A DNA stretch of 64,000 nt from Paracoccus litorisediminis (GTDB taxonomy: Bacteria; Pseudomonadota; Alphaproteobacteria; Rhodobacterales; Rhodobacteraceae). Below, one piece after another: positions 24,594 to 33,862 of this stretch. The notes beneath the pieces were generated by a model. That model did not search any database, was not told where the DNA came from, and saw only the letters and a list, made by a program, of their open reading frames with translations. The position numbers were made by a program, and so were the translations under genes. The stretch covers positions 186,001-250,000 of the forward strand of contig NZ_WMIG01000001.1 of assembly GCF_009711205.1 (NCBI RefSeq), read 5' to 3'. How positions within the stretch are numbered: the first letter of the stretch is position 1; every line of letters starts with the position of its first letter.

Positions 24594-25789
24594 TGAACGC
24601 CGGAAACACCGCCCGCGCCTATGGCTGGATGGCACGCCTGTTCCATTGGAGCGTGGCCGTCCTGATCCTGGCCGCAATCGCCTTGGGCCTTTACGCGGAT
24701 GCGCTGCCCAGCGGGACCGAGATCGAATTGCAGGCGATTTTCGCAACCTTCTCGTGGCACAAGACCGTGGGCGTGGCGGCGCTGGGGCTGGCAGTGCTGC
24801 GCATCCTGTGGACCCTGACCCAGTCAAAGCCGCGCCCGCTGCATCCGAACCGCAAGCTTGAGCATTTCGTGGCCGAGACCGTGCATTGGGCGCTGTGGAT
24901 CGGCATGGTGATCATGCCGCTGACCGGCTGGTTGCTGCATTCGGCGGCTCCGGGCGGGTTTTCCCGCATCCTTTGGCCGCTGGGCCAGCGTCTGCCCTTT
25001 GTCCCCGAGAATGCGGCGCTGGCCGAGCGTTTCGGGCATTTCCACTCCACCGGATGGTGGGTTCTGGCCGGGCTGATCGTGCTGCATGTCGCAGGCGCGC
25101 TGAAGCACGCCCTACTGGACCGCGACGGAACGATGTCGCGCATGGCCGGCCCGGCCTCGCGCGCGCCGGAACCGCCCGTCGCTCATGGATCGGTACTGCC
25201 GCATGTTCTGGCCGCATTGGCCGGGCTGCTGATCTGGGCTGGCACGGTCATTGTGTCGGCAGGCAACCCCGAGCAGGCCGCGCCCGTGGCCAGCAGCGAA
25301 CAGCCCGCCTCGGGTTGGGTGGTCGAACAGGGGGTTCTGGGTATCGAGGTGGCGCAGGGCGGGACGCCGATCCAGGGCCAGTTCGGGACATGGCAGGCGG
25401 CGATCGACTATGATCCGGCAACGCTGGCGGGCAAGGTCGACGTGAACATCGACATCGCCTCGCTGACGCTGGGTTCGGTCAGCGACAATGCCAAGGGTCC
25501 GGATTTCCTGAATGCCGCGCAATTCCCCGGCGCCCGCTTCGAAGCCGAGATCCTGCCGCCCACGACCGAGGGTGCCGCGCATCTGGCGCGGGGCACGCTG
25601 ACCATTGCCGGGAAATCCGTCCCTGCAGAGCTGCCCTTTGATCTGACTGTCGATGGCGACAAGGCAACGGCCAAAGGCGAGATGAAGGTGGACCGACGCG
25701 ATTTCGGCATCGGTGCGGGCTATGCCGACGAAAGCACCGTGGGTTTCGGGGTCACGATCCGTTTCGATCTGACCGCCAATCGCAAGTAA
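24593..25789 (+). CDS. Cytochrome b561 - YceI fusion protein
   Basis: 398 residues. The N-terminal half (about 8-185) is a di-haem cytochrome b561 domain with four helices and conserved histidines (L-F-H-W-S; W-H-K-T-V-G; V-H-W-A-L; L-H-V-A-G-A-L-K-H). One more helix at about 205-222 leads to a periplasmic YceI domain (about 235-395; S-V-S-D-N-A-K-G-P-D-F-L-N, V-D-R-R-D-F-G-I-G), a lipocalin-like isoprenoid/quinone-binding fold. In many bacteria the two domains are separate neighbouring genes. The fusion suggests electron transfer between membrane haem and a quinone held in YceI. GGGAG lies 7 bases before the chosen ATG. Confidence 0.92.
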   Translation: MNAGNTARAYGWMARLFHWSVAVLILAAIALGLYADALPSGTEIELQAIFATFSWHKTVGVAALGLAVLRILWTLTQSKPRPLHPNRKLEHFVAETVHWALWIGMVIMPLTGWLLHSAAPGGFSRILWPLGQRLPFVPENAALAERFGHFHSTGWWVLAGLIVLHVAGALKHALLDRDGTMSRMAGPASRAPEPPVAHGSVLPHVLAALAGLLIWAGTVIVSAGNPEQAAPVASSEQPASGWVVEQGVLGIEVAQGGTPIQGQFGTWQAAIDYDPATLAGKVDVNIDIASLTLGSVSDNAKGPDFLNAAQFPGARFEAEILPPTTEGAAHLARGTLTIAGKSVPAELPFDLTVDGDKATAKGEMKVDRRDFGIGAGYADESTVGFGVTIRFDLTANRK

Positions 25790-25791
25790 GA

Positions 25792-25820
25792 AAAAGGGCC
25801 GCCCGATGGGCGGCCCTTTT
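25792..25820. terminator. Bidirectional terminator between b561-YceI and ndk
   Basis: Perfect 13-bp stem (25792-25804 with 25808-25820), GAT loop, A and T tracts on the two sides, between convergent genes. Confidence 0.9.
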
Positions 25821-25821
25821 C

Positions 25822-25830
25822 GGGTATTTG
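25822..25830 (+). repeat. GGGTATTTG motif, copy 2
   Basis: Lies directly after the bidirectional terminator and is followed by GGAAACGGTGAAAC, which closely matches the sequence following copy 3 (minus strand at 47881). Confidence 0.5.
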
Positions 25831-25862
25831 GGAAACGGTGAAACCGTCAGGCCGGGGCCTGA

Positions 25863-26285
25863 TCAGCCAACCAGTTCGAGGCCCGAGAAGAAGAAGGCGA
25901 TCTCGCGGGCAGCCGCTTCCGGGCTGTCCGAACCGTGGACCGAGTTCTCGCCGACCGACAGGGCGAATTCCTTGCGGATGGTGCCTTCGTCGGCATTGGC
26001 CGGGTTGGTCGCGCCCATCACTTCACGGTTTTTCAGAATGGCGCCTTCGCCTTCCAGGACCTGAACCACGACCGGCTCAGAGATCATGAACTCGGTCAGT
26101 TCGCCGTAGAAGGGGCGCTCTTTGTGCTCGGCATAGAACTGGCCGGCTTGGGCCAGCGACAGTTGGATGCGCTTTTGCGCGACGATGCGCAGGCCCGCAT
26201 CTTCGAACTTGGCGTTGATCTTGCCGGTCAGGTTGCGCTTGGTGGCGTCGGGTTTGATGATCGAAAGGGTGCGTTCGGTCGCCAT
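25863..26285 (-). CDS. ndk: Nucleoside-diphosphate kinase
   Basis: 140 residues, exact family length. Starts [13 protein letters not shown] and has the catalytic histidine in N-S-V-H-G-S-D-S (about 117). It balances NTP/dNTP pools by phosphate transfer through phosphohistidine. The frame is open far upstream but no ndk sequence lies beyond this ATG. Confidence 0.97.
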   Translation of the reverse strand: MATERTLSIIKPDATKRNLTGKINAKFEDAGLRIVAQKRIQLSLAQAGQFYAEHKERPFYGELTEFMISEPVVVQVLEGEGAILKNREVMGATNPANADEGTIRKEFALSVGENSVHGSDSPEAAAREIAFFFSGLELVG

Positions 26286-26411
26286 GTCATATGTCCTTTT
26301 GCAATGTCGGGCCGGACGGCCCTGAAATCCGCGCCCGGTTAACACGCGCGGCCTGCGATGAAAAGCGGGCGTGGCATTGACGCCCGCCGCGCCTTGCTCC
26401 ATGCCGTGCGA

Positions 26412-28259
26412 ATGCTGCGCATTGATGACATCAACTATTCCATTGCCGGTCGGCCGCTGTTCGAGCAGGCCTCGGCTTCCATTCCCTATGGCCACAAGGT
26501 CGGCCTTGTCGGCCCGAACGGCGCCGGCAAGACCACGCTGTTCAAGCTGATCAGGGGCGAGTTGTCGCTGGATGCCGGCGCGATCAGCCTGCCCACGCGG
26601 GCGCGCATCGGCGGCGTCGCGCAAGAGGCCGCAGGGACCGATATCAGCGTGCTGGACACGGTGCTGGCCGCAGACACCGAACGCGCCAGCCTGATGGCCG
26701 AATCCGAGCATGCGACCGACCCGATCCGCATCGGCGAAATCCATGCCCGCCTTGCCGATATCGATGCATGGTCCGCCGAAGGACGCGCCGCCGCGATCCT
26801 GAAGGGGCTTGGCTTCTCGACCGAGGATCAGGCCCGCCCGACCAGCGATTACTCGGGCGGTTGGCGAATGCGCATGGCGCTGGCGGGGGTGCTGTTCTCG
26901 CAGCCCGATCTGCTGCTGCTCGACGAACCGACCAACTATCTGGACCTTGAAGGCGCGCTGTGGCTGGAAAGCTATCTGCAACGCTATCCGCATACCGTCA
27001 TCGTGATCAGCCATGACCGTGACCTGCTGAACCGCGCCGTGGGCCACATCCTGCATGTCGAAGAGCGCAAGCTGACGCTTTATACCGGCGGCTACGACAC
27101 CTTTGCCCGCACCCGCGCCGAAAAGCGCGCCCTGCAAGCCGCCGAGGCCAAAAAACAGGACGCCCGTCGCGCGCATCTGCAAAGCTTCGTCGACCGCTTC
27201 CGTGCCAAGGCCAGCAAGGCCGTTCAGGCGCAGGCCCGGATCAAGATGCTGGCCAAGATGGAACCGATCACCGCGCCGGAAGAAGCCAAGTTCCACCGCT
27301 TTACCTTCCCCCAGCCCGACCAGCTTTCGCCGCCCATTATCTCGATGGAGGATCTGGCCGTCGGCTATGATGGCCGCCCGGTTCTGCGCAAGCTCGATCT
27401 GCGGATCGATCAGGACGACCGAATCGCCTTACTGGGTCGGAACGGTCAGGGCAAATCGACGCTGTCAAAGCTGCTCGCCGAGCGGCTTGAACCGCTCGCG
27501 GGCAAGATCGCCCGCTCGGGCAAGCTGCGCATCGGCTACTTCGCCCAGCATCAGGTCGATGAGCTTGATCTGCTCGAGACGCCGCTTGAGCATGTCCGTC
27601 GTTTGCGGCCAAATGAGGCTCCACCCCGGTTGCGGGCACGCCTTGCCGGTTTTGGCCTGATGGAGGCGCAGGCGTCGACCAAGGTCGGCCAGCTTTCGGG
27701 CGGTCAAAAGGCGCGTCTGTCCCTGCTGCTGGCGACCATCGACGCGCCGCATCTGTTGATCCTCGACGAACCGACGAACCACCTGGATATCGAATCTCGC
27801 GAGGCCCTGACCGAAGCGCTGAACGATTACACCGGGGCCGTGGTTCTGGTCAGCCACGACATGCACCTGCTGAGTCTGGTCGCCGACCGTCTCTGGCTGG
27901 TCGATCAGGGCGATGTCGAGCCGTGGCAGGGCGATCTGGACGATTATCGTCAGATGCTGCTGGCGGGCGACGAGAAGTCGATGGTCAAGGTTGTGGAAAA
28001 GCCCGCGCCCAAGCGGCCCTCGCGCGACAAGGTTCTTGAACTGCGCGCCGAGGTCCGCAACGCCGAAGAGCGCATCGAGAAGCTGACCGAGATGACGAAA
28101 AAGCTTGATGCGATTCTCGCTGACCCCGCGACCTATGAGAATTCGCTTCGGGCCAAGCAGTTCGGTCGCAAGCACGCTGAGGCCGTCGATGCCATGCAGC
28201 GCGCCGAAAGCCTGTGGGTGCAGGCGCTGGAGCGACTTGAGGAAGCCGAGCGAACCTGA
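26412..28259 (+). CDS. ABC-F family ATPase (YheS/Uup type)
   Basis: 615 residues with two ABC domains. Walker A motifs: G-P-N-G-A-G-K-T-T (about 35) and G-R-N-G-Q-G-K-S-T (about 345). Signatures: Y-S-G-G-W-R-M-R and L-S-G-G-Q-K-A-R. Walker [13 protein letters not shown] and [12 protein letters not shown]. No membrane segment. The P-site tRNA-interaction linker lies between the domains (about 230-285), and a coiled coil occupies about 540-610. ABC-F proteins act on the ribosome. The chosen start ([11 protein letters not shown]) is where homology begins; an upstream ATG at 26358 would add 18 residues. Confidence 0.93.
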   Translation: MLRIDDINYSIAGRPLFEQASASIPYGHKVGLVGPNGAGKTTLFKLIRGELSLDAGAISLPTRARIGGVAQEAAGTDISVLDTVLAADTERASLMAESEHATDPIRIGEIHARLADIDAWSAEGRAAAILKGLGFSTEDQARPTSDYSGGWRMRMALAGVLFSQPDLLLLDEPTNYLDLEGALWLESYLQRYPHTVIVISHDRDLLNRAVGHILHVEERKLTLYTGGYDTFARTRAEKRALQAAEAKKQDARRAHLQSFVDRFRAKASKAVQAQARIKMLAKMEPITAPEEAKFHRFTFPQPDQLSPPIISMEDLAVGYDGRPVLRKLDLRIDQDDRIALLGRNGQGKSTLSKLLAERLEPLAGKIARSGKLRIGYFAQHQVDELDLLETPLEHVRRLRPNEAPPRLRARLAGFGLMEAQASTKVGQLSGGQKARLSLLLATIDAPHLLILDEPTNHLDIESREALTEALNDYTGAVVLVSHDMHLLSLVADRLWLVDQGDVEPWQGDLDDYRQMLLAGDEKSMVKVVEKPAPKRPSRDKVLELRAEVRNAEERIEKLTEMTKKLDAILADPATYENSLRAKQFGRKHAEAVDAMQRAESLWVQALERLEEAERT

Positions 28260-28281
28260 AAGCCACACTCGAAAAATTTCA

Positions 28282-28314
28282 CCCGCCCCCATCTGTTCAC
28301 GGGTTGAGGGCGGG
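28282..28314 (+). terminator. Weak terminator-like hairpin after the ABC-F gene
   Basis: Arms CCCGCCC (28282-28288) and GGGCGGG (28308-28314) with a 19-base loop; no T tract follows. Confidence 0.3.
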
Positions 28315-28358
28315 GTAAGGTTTCGTCAATAGCTTGCGCCACCTAGTTCCCGGAACCG

Positions 28359-29108
28359 ATGATGCGCTGCCTGTTTGCGATTGCCCTTATGACTGCCTCG
28401 ACCCTTGCCGCGCCTGCCAGCGCACAATGGATCAACGACATCAGCGAGGCATCCTTCGATGTCGGTGCCGGGATCAGCTACGGTCCGGGCTATTTCGGCG
28501 ATGACGAGACCGAGCTGGGTCCGTGGGGCACCATGCGCAACCTGACGCTGGGCACCGAAACCGGTGAGGAAAAGCAGGGTTTCTCTCTGATCCCGTCGTT
28601 CGGCTATATCGGCACCCGCAAGGATGGCGACCACAAGGAACTGCACGGTCTCGACAATATCGACTGGACGGCCGAGGTCGGTCTGCGCGTGAACTATGTC
28701 GATGGCGATGCGACCAGCTATGGTGCAATGCGCGTCGGCATTGGCGGCCATGACGGTCTGGTGGGCGAAATCGGGACGAAGTACCGCTTCATCATCAACG
28801 ACAAGCTGACGCTGTGGACCACCGCCGAGCTGCAATTGGGCGATGACAGCTTCACCGACACCTATTTCGGCGTGACCGCCGACGAATCGGCGGCCAGCAA
28901 TTTCCGCGAATATGACCCGTCGGGCGGGATCTATGCCGCCAATATCGGCCTTGAGGCGCGCTACAGCCTGACGCCCAAGACCTCGATCCTGGGCAAGATC
29001 ACCTATGGGCGATTGCTCAACGATGCGGGCGACAGCCCCATCGTCCGCGACCGCAACCAGCCCGAGATCAATCTGGGCATCGCGCGGCGGTTGAATTTCC
29101 GCTTCTGA
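28359..29108 (+). CDS. MipA/OmpV family outer-membrane barrel
   Basis: 249 residues. A signal peptide ends at A-P-A-S-A-Q (about 23). Alternating amphipathic strands follow, opening with D-V-G-A-G-I-S-Y-G-P-G-Y-F-G and ending with the aromatic C-terminal residue pattern (LGIARRLNFRF) that BAM recognises. MipA/OmpV proteins are outer-membrane proteins; MipA scaffolds murein enzymes in E. coli, OmpV has adhesion/osmotic roles. The specific role here is not evident. It may be autonomous, with a 100-base upstream gap. Confidence 0.88.
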   Translation: MMRCLFAIALMTASTLAAPASAQWINDISEASFDVGAGISYGPGYFGDDETELGPWGTMRNLTLGTETGEEKQGFSLIPSFGYIGTRKDGDHKELHGLDNIDWTAEVGLRVNYVDGDATSYGAMRVGIGGHDGLVGEIGTKYRFIINDKLTLWTTAELQLGDDSFTDTYFGVTADESAASNFREYDPSGGIYAANIGLEARYSLTPKTSILGKITYGRLLNDAGDSPIVRDRNQPEINLGIARRLNFRF

Positions 29109-29183
29109 TCATCGCGGCTTGCGCACTGGACCAAGGCGGCACGGAGACCTATATAATCCGTAAGCTTTGACAGGACGTGCCGC

Positions 29184-29543
29184 ATGACTTCCGAGATTCT
29201 CAAGGAAGGCGATCCGCTGATCGCCCCTTCGACGACCGAGCACCCGCTTTATGACAGCGTGGTCGAGGCCTGCAAGACGGTCTACGACCCGGAAATCCCG
29301 GTCAATATCTTTGACCTCGGGCTGATCTACACCATCGACATCAACGCCGAAAACGCGGTCCGCATCATCATGACGCTGACCGCCCCCGCCTGTCCGGTCG
29401 CGGGCGAGATGCCCGGCTGGGTCGCCGATGCCGTCGAGCCTCTGCCCGGCGTCAAGCAGGTCGATGTCGAGATGACCTTTCAGCCGCAATGGGGTATGGA
29501 CATGATGTCCGATGAAGCCCGGCTGGAGCTTGGCTTCATTTGA
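29184..29543 (+). CDS. SufT-like MIP18/DUF59 iron-sulfur cluster assembly protein
   Basis: 119 residues. The DUF59 domain runs from [18 protein letters not shown] to the end and includes the conserved [11 protein letters not shown] cysteine. In bacteria this family (SufT) assists Fe-S maturation. No suf genes are beside it here. The stop overlaps the TTG start of the acetyltransferase gene. Confidence 0.9.
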   Translation: MTSEILKEGDPLIAPSTTEHPLYDSVVEACKTVYDPEIPVNIFDLGLIYTIDINAENAVRIIMTLTAPACPVAGEMPGWVADAVEPLPGVKQVDVEMTFQPQWGMDMMSDEARLELGFI

Positions 29544-30088
29544 CCGCGCGCGAGGACATGCTGGCCGGCCACCCCTATGAGCCCGGCGACGGAGAACTTG
29601 TGTCGATGCGCAAGACGGCCCAGGGCCTGATGCGCGACTACAACCAGACGATTGTCGGGGACAAGACGCGGGCCCGCACCCTGACCCAACTGCTGGGCAG
29701 CTGGAACGGGGCGGTGATCCGCGCCCCCTTCTCGGTCGATTATGGCAAGCACATCCATTTCGGCACCGATTGCTTCGTGAATTTCGGCTGCGTCTTTCTG
29801 GATGTCTGCGAAATCCGCATCGGTGCGCGCTGTCAGTTCGGGCCGATGGTCCAGCTTCTGACCCCCGACCACCCGCGCGATCCCGACAAACGCCGTCGTG
29901 GCATCGAATATGGCGCGCCGATCACCATTGGCGACGATGTCTGGGTCGGTGGCGGCGCCATCATCCTGCCGGGCATCACCATCGGCGATGGTGCGATCAT
30001 CGGCGCGGGTGCAGTCGTCACCCATGACGTGCCCGCTGGCGCAACCGTGGCCGGCAACCCGGCCCGCATCGTCAAGCAGGCCGACTGA
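29540..30088 (+). CDS. Maltose/galactoside O-acetyltransferase-like hexapeptide enzyme
   Basis: 182 residues. Left-handed beta-helix of hexapeptide repeats ([20 protein letters not shown]). The catalytic histidine lies in L-T-P-D-H-P-R-D. The N-terminal Mac domain is present ([20 protein letters not shown]). The TTG start at 29540 was preferred to the ATG six codons later because T-A-R-E-D-M-L-A-G matches the family's conserved beginning. Acetyl-CoA-dependent sugar acetylation in the cytoplasm; sugar unknown. Translationally coupled to the SufT-like gene by a 4-base overlap. Confidence 0.88.
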   Translation: MTAREDMLAGHPYEPGDGELVSMRKTAQGLMRDYNQTIVGDKTRARTLTQLLGSWNGAVIRAPFSVDYGKHIHFGTDCFVNFGCVFLDVCEIRIGARCQFGPMVQLLTPDHPRDPDKRRRGIEYGAPITIGDDVWVGGGAIILPGITIGDGAIIGAGAVVTHDVPAGATVAGNPARIVKQAD

Positions 30089-30095
30089 CCGGACT

Positions 30096-30124
30096 GCCGC
30101 GCCCTTTCAGGCGCGGCGGCTGTT
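30096..30124. terminator. Hairpin between convergent acetyltransferase gene and hemF
   Basis: Perfect 8-bp stem GCCGCGCC (30096-30103) with GGCGCGGC (30110-30117), followed by GGCTGTTTC. Confidence 0.65.
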
Positions 30125-30985
30125 TCACACCCACTTGGCCATGGGTGGCAGGCTCATCAGCACGGCATCGGCATCATGCCCGGTGGCAAGGCCGAATTTC
30201 GTTCCCCGATCATAGACCAGATTGTATTCGGCATAGAGACCGCGATGGATCAGCTGCGCCTCTCGGTCGGCATCTGTCCAGGGCTGGCTCATGCGGCGCT
30301 CGGCCAAGGGCAGGAAGGCGGGCAGGAACGCCTCGCCCACCGCCTTGGTAAAGGCGAAGTCGGCCTGCCAGTCACCGCTGTTCAGATCGTCATAGAAGAT
30401 CCCGCCGACGCCGCGCGCGCGGCCGCGATGCGGGATATAGAAATACTCATCCGCCCAAGCCTTGAAACGGTCGTAGTAATCCACCCCGTGCGGCGCACAT
30501 GCCGCGCGTAAGGTATCGTGGAAATGTGCTGTATCTTCAGTTATTTCAAGGCAAGGGTTCAGGTCAGTTCCACCCCCGAACCACCACGCGCCGGGGGTCC
30601 AGAACATCCGCGTGTTCATATGGACAGCAGGCGCGTGCGGGTTGCGCATATGCGCGACAAGGCTGATCCCCGAGGCCCAGAAGCGCGGGTCGCTGTCAAT
30701 CCCCGGCACACCGCGCGCCGCCATCGACTTGCGGGCGGCGTCCGAAAGTTCTCCATGCACCGCCGACCAGTTCACGCCGACCTTCTCGAATACCCGGCCC
30801 TCGCGCATGACCGACATCAGCCCGCCGCCACCGCCCTCGGCGCGGCGCGTCTCGCGCAGCTCGAACCGACCCGCGGGCTGATCCCCCGGACCCTGATCCT
30901 CAAGCGCCTCGAAAGCCGCGACGATCCGGTCGCGCAGTTCGCGGAACCACGCCGCCGCCATTTCCCGTTCTGCCTGCATCTTCAT
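30125..30985 (-). CDS. hemF: Oxygen-dependent coproporphyrinogen III oxidase
   Basis: 286 residues from the chosen ATG. Family blocks: H-A-P-A-V-H-M-N-T-R, W-F-G-G-G-T-D-L-N-P, H-R-G-R-A-R-G-V-G-G-I-F, and an end R-G-T-K-F-G-L-A-T-G. It decarboxylates coproporphyrinogen III using O2. Several in-frame ATGs (31000, 30985, 30979) precede the conserved A-A-A-W-F; 30985 was chosen for the GGTAACGGA upstream. With hemN elsewhere in this window the organism has both the aerobic and the anaerobic version of this haem step. Confidence 0.95.
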   Translation of the reverse strand: MKMQAEREMAAAWFRELRDRIVAAFEALEDQGPGDQPAGRFELRETRRAEGGGGGLMSVMREGRVFEKVGVNWSAVHGELSDAARKSMAARGVPGIDSDPRFWASGISLVAHMRNPHAPAVHMNTRMFWTPGAWWFGGGTDLNPCLEITEDTAHFHDTLRAACAPHGVDYYDRFKAWADEYFYIPHRGRARGVGGIFYDDLNSGDWQADFAFTKAVGEAFLPAFLPLAERRMSQPWTDADREAQLIHRGLYAEYNLVYDRGTKFGLATGHDADAVLMSLPPMAKWV

Positions 30986-31063
30986 TCCGTTACCCTGCAT
31001 TCGTGAATTGCCGGGACGACGAACCGGCCATATCCTTGGGTGAAACAACTAGAGATCGCGACC

Positions 31064-31477
31064 ATGTCCCGCAACCTCGTGCTTGGCTTGTTGCCCGTGC
31101 TGATCCTGACCGCCTGCGGCACGCCGCAGGAACGCTGCATCGGCCGGAACACCAGCGAATACAGAAGCGTCTCGCGGCTTCTGGCCGAGGTCGAGGGAAA
31201 CCTTGCCCGCGGTTACGCCTGGGAGGAACGGCAGGTCACCCGGACCGAATGGGACAATTGCCCCTTTGTCGTCTATGACCGCGACGGAGATCGCCATGTC
31301 GGCTATCGCACCTGCCTGCGCGACGTGACCGATACCGAACGCTACCGCGTCGCCATCGACCCCGCCGCCGAGACCCGCAAGCGCGACAATCTGGCAGCGC
31401 GCAAGGCCGAGCTGTCGACCTCGGCCAGGCGTGCGGTCGAGGCCTGCAAGGCCGCCTATCCCGAGGAAAAGGGCTAG
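31064..31477 (+). CDS. Small lipoprotein of unknown function
   Basis: 137 residues. The N-terminus is a lipoprotein signal with lipobox L-T-A-C (cysteine near residue 17). The mature part has five or more cysteines and charged helical sequence; no known domain recognised. The last bases overlap the stop codon of the convergent SDR gene (shared CTAG at 31474-31477), leaving no room for a terminator between them. Confidence 0.75.
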   Translation: MSRNLVLGLLPVLILTACGTPQERCIGRNTSEYRSVSRLLAEVEGNLARGYAWEERQVTRTEWDNCPFVVYDRDGDRHVGYRTCLRDVTDTERYRVAIDPAAETRKRDNLAARKAELSTSARRAVEACKAAYPEEKG

Positions 31478-32286
31478 AAAGCGTGCGGCCCCAGCGGGTC
31501 GCCAATGCTGCGCCCGCCATCGACACGGATGATCTGCCCGGTGATGAAGGCCGCGCCTTCGCTGGCCAGGAACTGCACGACCGGTCCCAACTCATCAGCG
31601 CCCGCGATCCGGCCCAGCGGCGTCGCCGCGATCAGCCGGTCGCGCAGGGACGGGTCTTCGCGCAGGTTCAGCTGCAACTGGTTCGACATTATCGAGCCAA
31701 AGGCTACGCCGTTCACCCTGATCCGCTTCGGAGCCAGCGCCATCGCCAATGAGCGCGTCGCCTGTGCCTGCGCGGCGCTGGCAATGGAATAGGCCAGCAT
31801 CTGCGGCTGCGGGCGATCGGCGGCCAGCGAGGTCAGGTTGATGATCGCGCCATTCTGCAAGGCTTCCGGATTGTCCTCGGCCTCGGCCTGCGCGACCATG
31901 CGCTTCGCCACCATCTGCGACAGTTTCAGCCCCGAGATCATGTTCTCGCGCATCATGTCGCCCATCAGTTCGTCGCTGACGGCCAGCGGGTCGCAGGGCT
32001 GCACCGCGCGATGGGCGTTCACCAGAATGTCGATGCGGTCAAAGGCGTCGATGGTGGCCGAAACCAGATTGGCCAAGGTCAATTTCTGCCCCAGATCGCC
32101 GGCAAAGCCGCGGAACGGACCGTCGGATTTCAGTTCCTCGCCCAGTTCGGCATCAAGTGCGGCTTCGTCGCTGTCGGCAACCATGACATTGGCGCCGGCC
32201 TCGGCCAGATGGCGTGCAATCGCCAGCCCCAGACCGCGCGCGGCGCCGGTCACAATCGCAGTCTTGCCCTGGACAGAGAGGCTCAT
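31474..32286 (-). CDS. SDR-family protein with altered catalytic residues
   Basis: 270 residues. Rossmann start T-G-A-A-R-G-L-G-L-A (14-23) is intact, and the end (GAAFITGQIIRVDGGRS) is a normal SDR end. However, the catalytic set is S153 and Y166 with serine at 170 where the Y-x-x-x-K lysine should be, and the N-N-A-G motif reads V-N-A-H at 89-92. Nucleotide binding is likely; classical oxidoreductase activity is doubtful. It is the last gene of the clpS - methyltransferase - SDR unit (start overlaps the methyltransferase stop). Could be an NAD(P)-binding structural or regulatory protein. Confidence 0.82.
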   Translation of the reverse strand: MSLSVQGKTAIVTGAARGLGLAIARHLAEAGANVMVADSDEAALDAELGEELKSDGPFRGFAGDLGQKLTLANLVSATIDAFDRIDILVNAHRAVQPCDPLAVSDELMGDMMRENMISGLKLSQMVAKRMVAQAEAEDNPEALQNGAIINLTSLAADRPQPQMLAYSIASAAQAQATRSLAMALAPKRIRVNGVAFGSIMSNQLQLNLREDPSLRDRLIAATPLGRIAGADELGPVVQFLASEGAAFITGQIIRVDGGRSIGDPLGPHAF

Positions 32287-33302
32287 CTTCGGCGGCCCTT
32301 CGACATGGGTTTGGCCTTGCCCGGACGCTGCGCGCCGGTGGCGGTCAGGATCTTGAAGCGGGAATCGCCGCCGATCTCGGCCACATCGGCAAAGACCTGA
32401 CGCAGGGTCTGTTCGTAAGGCAGGTGGCGGTTCGCCACCATCCACAGCCGCCCGGCCCCGGTCAGCAGACCGGCAGCGGCGCGGATGAAGCCTTCGCCCA
32501 GTTTGGGATTGGCAGCACGCCCTTCGTGGAAGGGCGGGTTCATGACGACGCCGTTCACCGGCTCGGGCAGGCGGAAATCCAGCGCATCGGCCCAGTGGAA
32601 CTGCGCCCGCGGGTCGGTGATATTACGGCGCGCGCAATCCAGCGCCACAGCATCGGCCTCGACCAGATGCAGGGTGCCGACGCCGGGGCGCTTCAGGATC
32701 TGCGCAGACAGCCAGCCCCAGCCCGCGCCCAGATCGACGATGCGGCTTGGCAGTTTGTCGGGCAGATGCGCGGCCAAAGCCACGGATGCCGGATCGGGCG
32801 CATCGGCCGAGAACACGCCCGGACGGGTCACGAAACCTTCGGCTGCGATATGGTCGCGGGCGGCCCAATCCTCGGGCAGCCAGCCGGGCTGCGGCAGGGT
32901 CAGGCGGAAGATCTTGCCGTGGGCACGCGATTGCACCTCATCGACGGGGGCCATCCCGCGCAATTCCTTCAGCACGGAATCGACGCCATCGGTCTTTTGC
33001 CCGTCGATCCAGACAGAGGCACCGGGCGGCACATGCGCCGCCACCGTGGCCAGACGCGCCCGCGCCTCGGCCCGGGCGCGGGGCAGAAAGACCACCGCCG
33101 CGTCGAATTCGCCCTGCGCCTCGGTGACGGGGGCAAAGCCCTGCCCCTTCAGCGCCGCGAAATCGGGAAACTGGCGCTGGACGATCTGCGTCCGCGCCGG
33201 GTCAAAATGATTCAGATCGCTCTGGGCATCTGCGCCGATCAGCAACAGACGACCCTCTGGCGGCGTACCGCCAAACACGAGCTCCAGTCGGGAACCTGCC
33301 AC
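32283..33302 (-). CDS. RsmC/RlmG-like class I methyltransferase
   Basis: 339 residues from a GTG four bases after the clpS stop. Two tandem methyltransferase-like halves: a degenerate N-terminal domain and a C-terminal catalytic domain with SAM motif I V-D-L-G-A-G-W-G-W (about 192-200) and motif IV N-P-P-F-H, the signature of N2-guanine methyltransferases acting on rRNA (RsmC/RlmG). A basic tail (PGKAKPMSKGRRR) probably binds RNA. Probable 16S or 23S rRNA guanine-N2 modification; the exact base cannot be told from sequence alone. Confidence 0.85.
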   Translation of the reverse strand: MAGSRLELVFGGTPPEGRLLLIGADAQSDLNHFDPARTQIVQRQFPDFAALKGQGFAPVTEAQGEFDAAVVFLPRARAEARARLATVAAHVPPGASVWIDGQKTDGVDSVLKELRGMAPVDEVQSRAHGKIFRLTLPQPGWLPEDWAARDHIAAEGFVTRPGVFSADAPDPASVALAAHLPDKLPSRIVDLGAGWGWLSAQILKRPGVGTLHLVEADAVALDCARRNITDPRAQFHWADALDFRLPEPVNGVVMNPPFHEGRAANPKLGEGFIRAAAGLLTGAGRLWMVANRHLPYEQTLRQVFADVAEIGGDSRFKILTATGAQRPGKAKPMSKGRRR

Positions 33303-33305
33303 GTG

Positions 33306-33623
33306 TTACTCTTTTTCCATGGTGCATTGCAGCGGATGCTGCTGACGGCGGGCAAGTTCCATGACCTGCGCCACCTTGGTTTCGGCGATCTCATGCGAGA
33401 AGACGCCCACAACCGCCACACCCTTGCGGTGGACGGTCAACATGATCTCGATCGCTTGAGCATGTGTCATATTGAACAGCCGCTCCAGCACATGAACGAC
33501 GAACTCCATCGGGGTGAAGTCATCGTTCAAAAGCAGGACCTTGTACATCGGAGGGCGCTGCGTGCGCGGCTTGGTCTTGACCGCAAGATCGACATCCTCA
33601 CGGTCATGGGGGTGATTGGTCAT
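33306..33623 (-). CDS. clpS: ATP-dependent Clp protease adaptor ClpS
   Basis: 105 residues. Core [16 protein letters not shown] includes the DD-T-P motif used to bind N-degrons, with helix residues H-V-L-E-R-L-F. It hands N-end-rule substrates to ClpAP. The usual neighbour clpA is not adjacent. The start at 33623 ([10 protein letters not shown]) was preferred to one at 33668. First gene of the unit with the RsmC-like enzyme and the SDR. Confidence 0.95.
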   Translation of the reverse strand: MTNHPHDREDVDLAVKTKPRTQRPPMYKVLLLNDDFTPMEFVVHVLERLFNMTHAQAIEIMLTVHRKGVAVVGVFSHEIAETKVAQVMELARRQQHPLQCTMEKE

Positions 33624-33862
33624 GAACGGATCTGTCACTTCGGCTGCAATGGGGTAGGATCGGATCAAGCACCGAATATAGGATTTTTCTGATCCGATGT
33701 AAGCCCCCGTTCACAATGGCATTCAGGGCAAAAGCGAAGAAAAAGCCGGGGAATCCACGCAAGGTTACGGTTTTCTCAACAATGAAGCCGTGATATTGTC
33801 TGAATATTAACGAAGGCTCGGCATGTTTTGACCGAGCCTCAGAGGCAGAAGAGACCGGGACA

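Noticed and set aside
26419..26436. TTGAT-GAC-ATCAA at the start of the ABC-F gene
   Set aside because: Resembles an FNR box but has a 3-base spacer and lies inside the coding sequence.
26286..27296. N-terminal extension of ndk over more than 300 codons
   Set aside because: NDK is complete at 140 residues with the start at 26285; the extension overlaps the ABC-F gene on the other strand and has no NDK homology.
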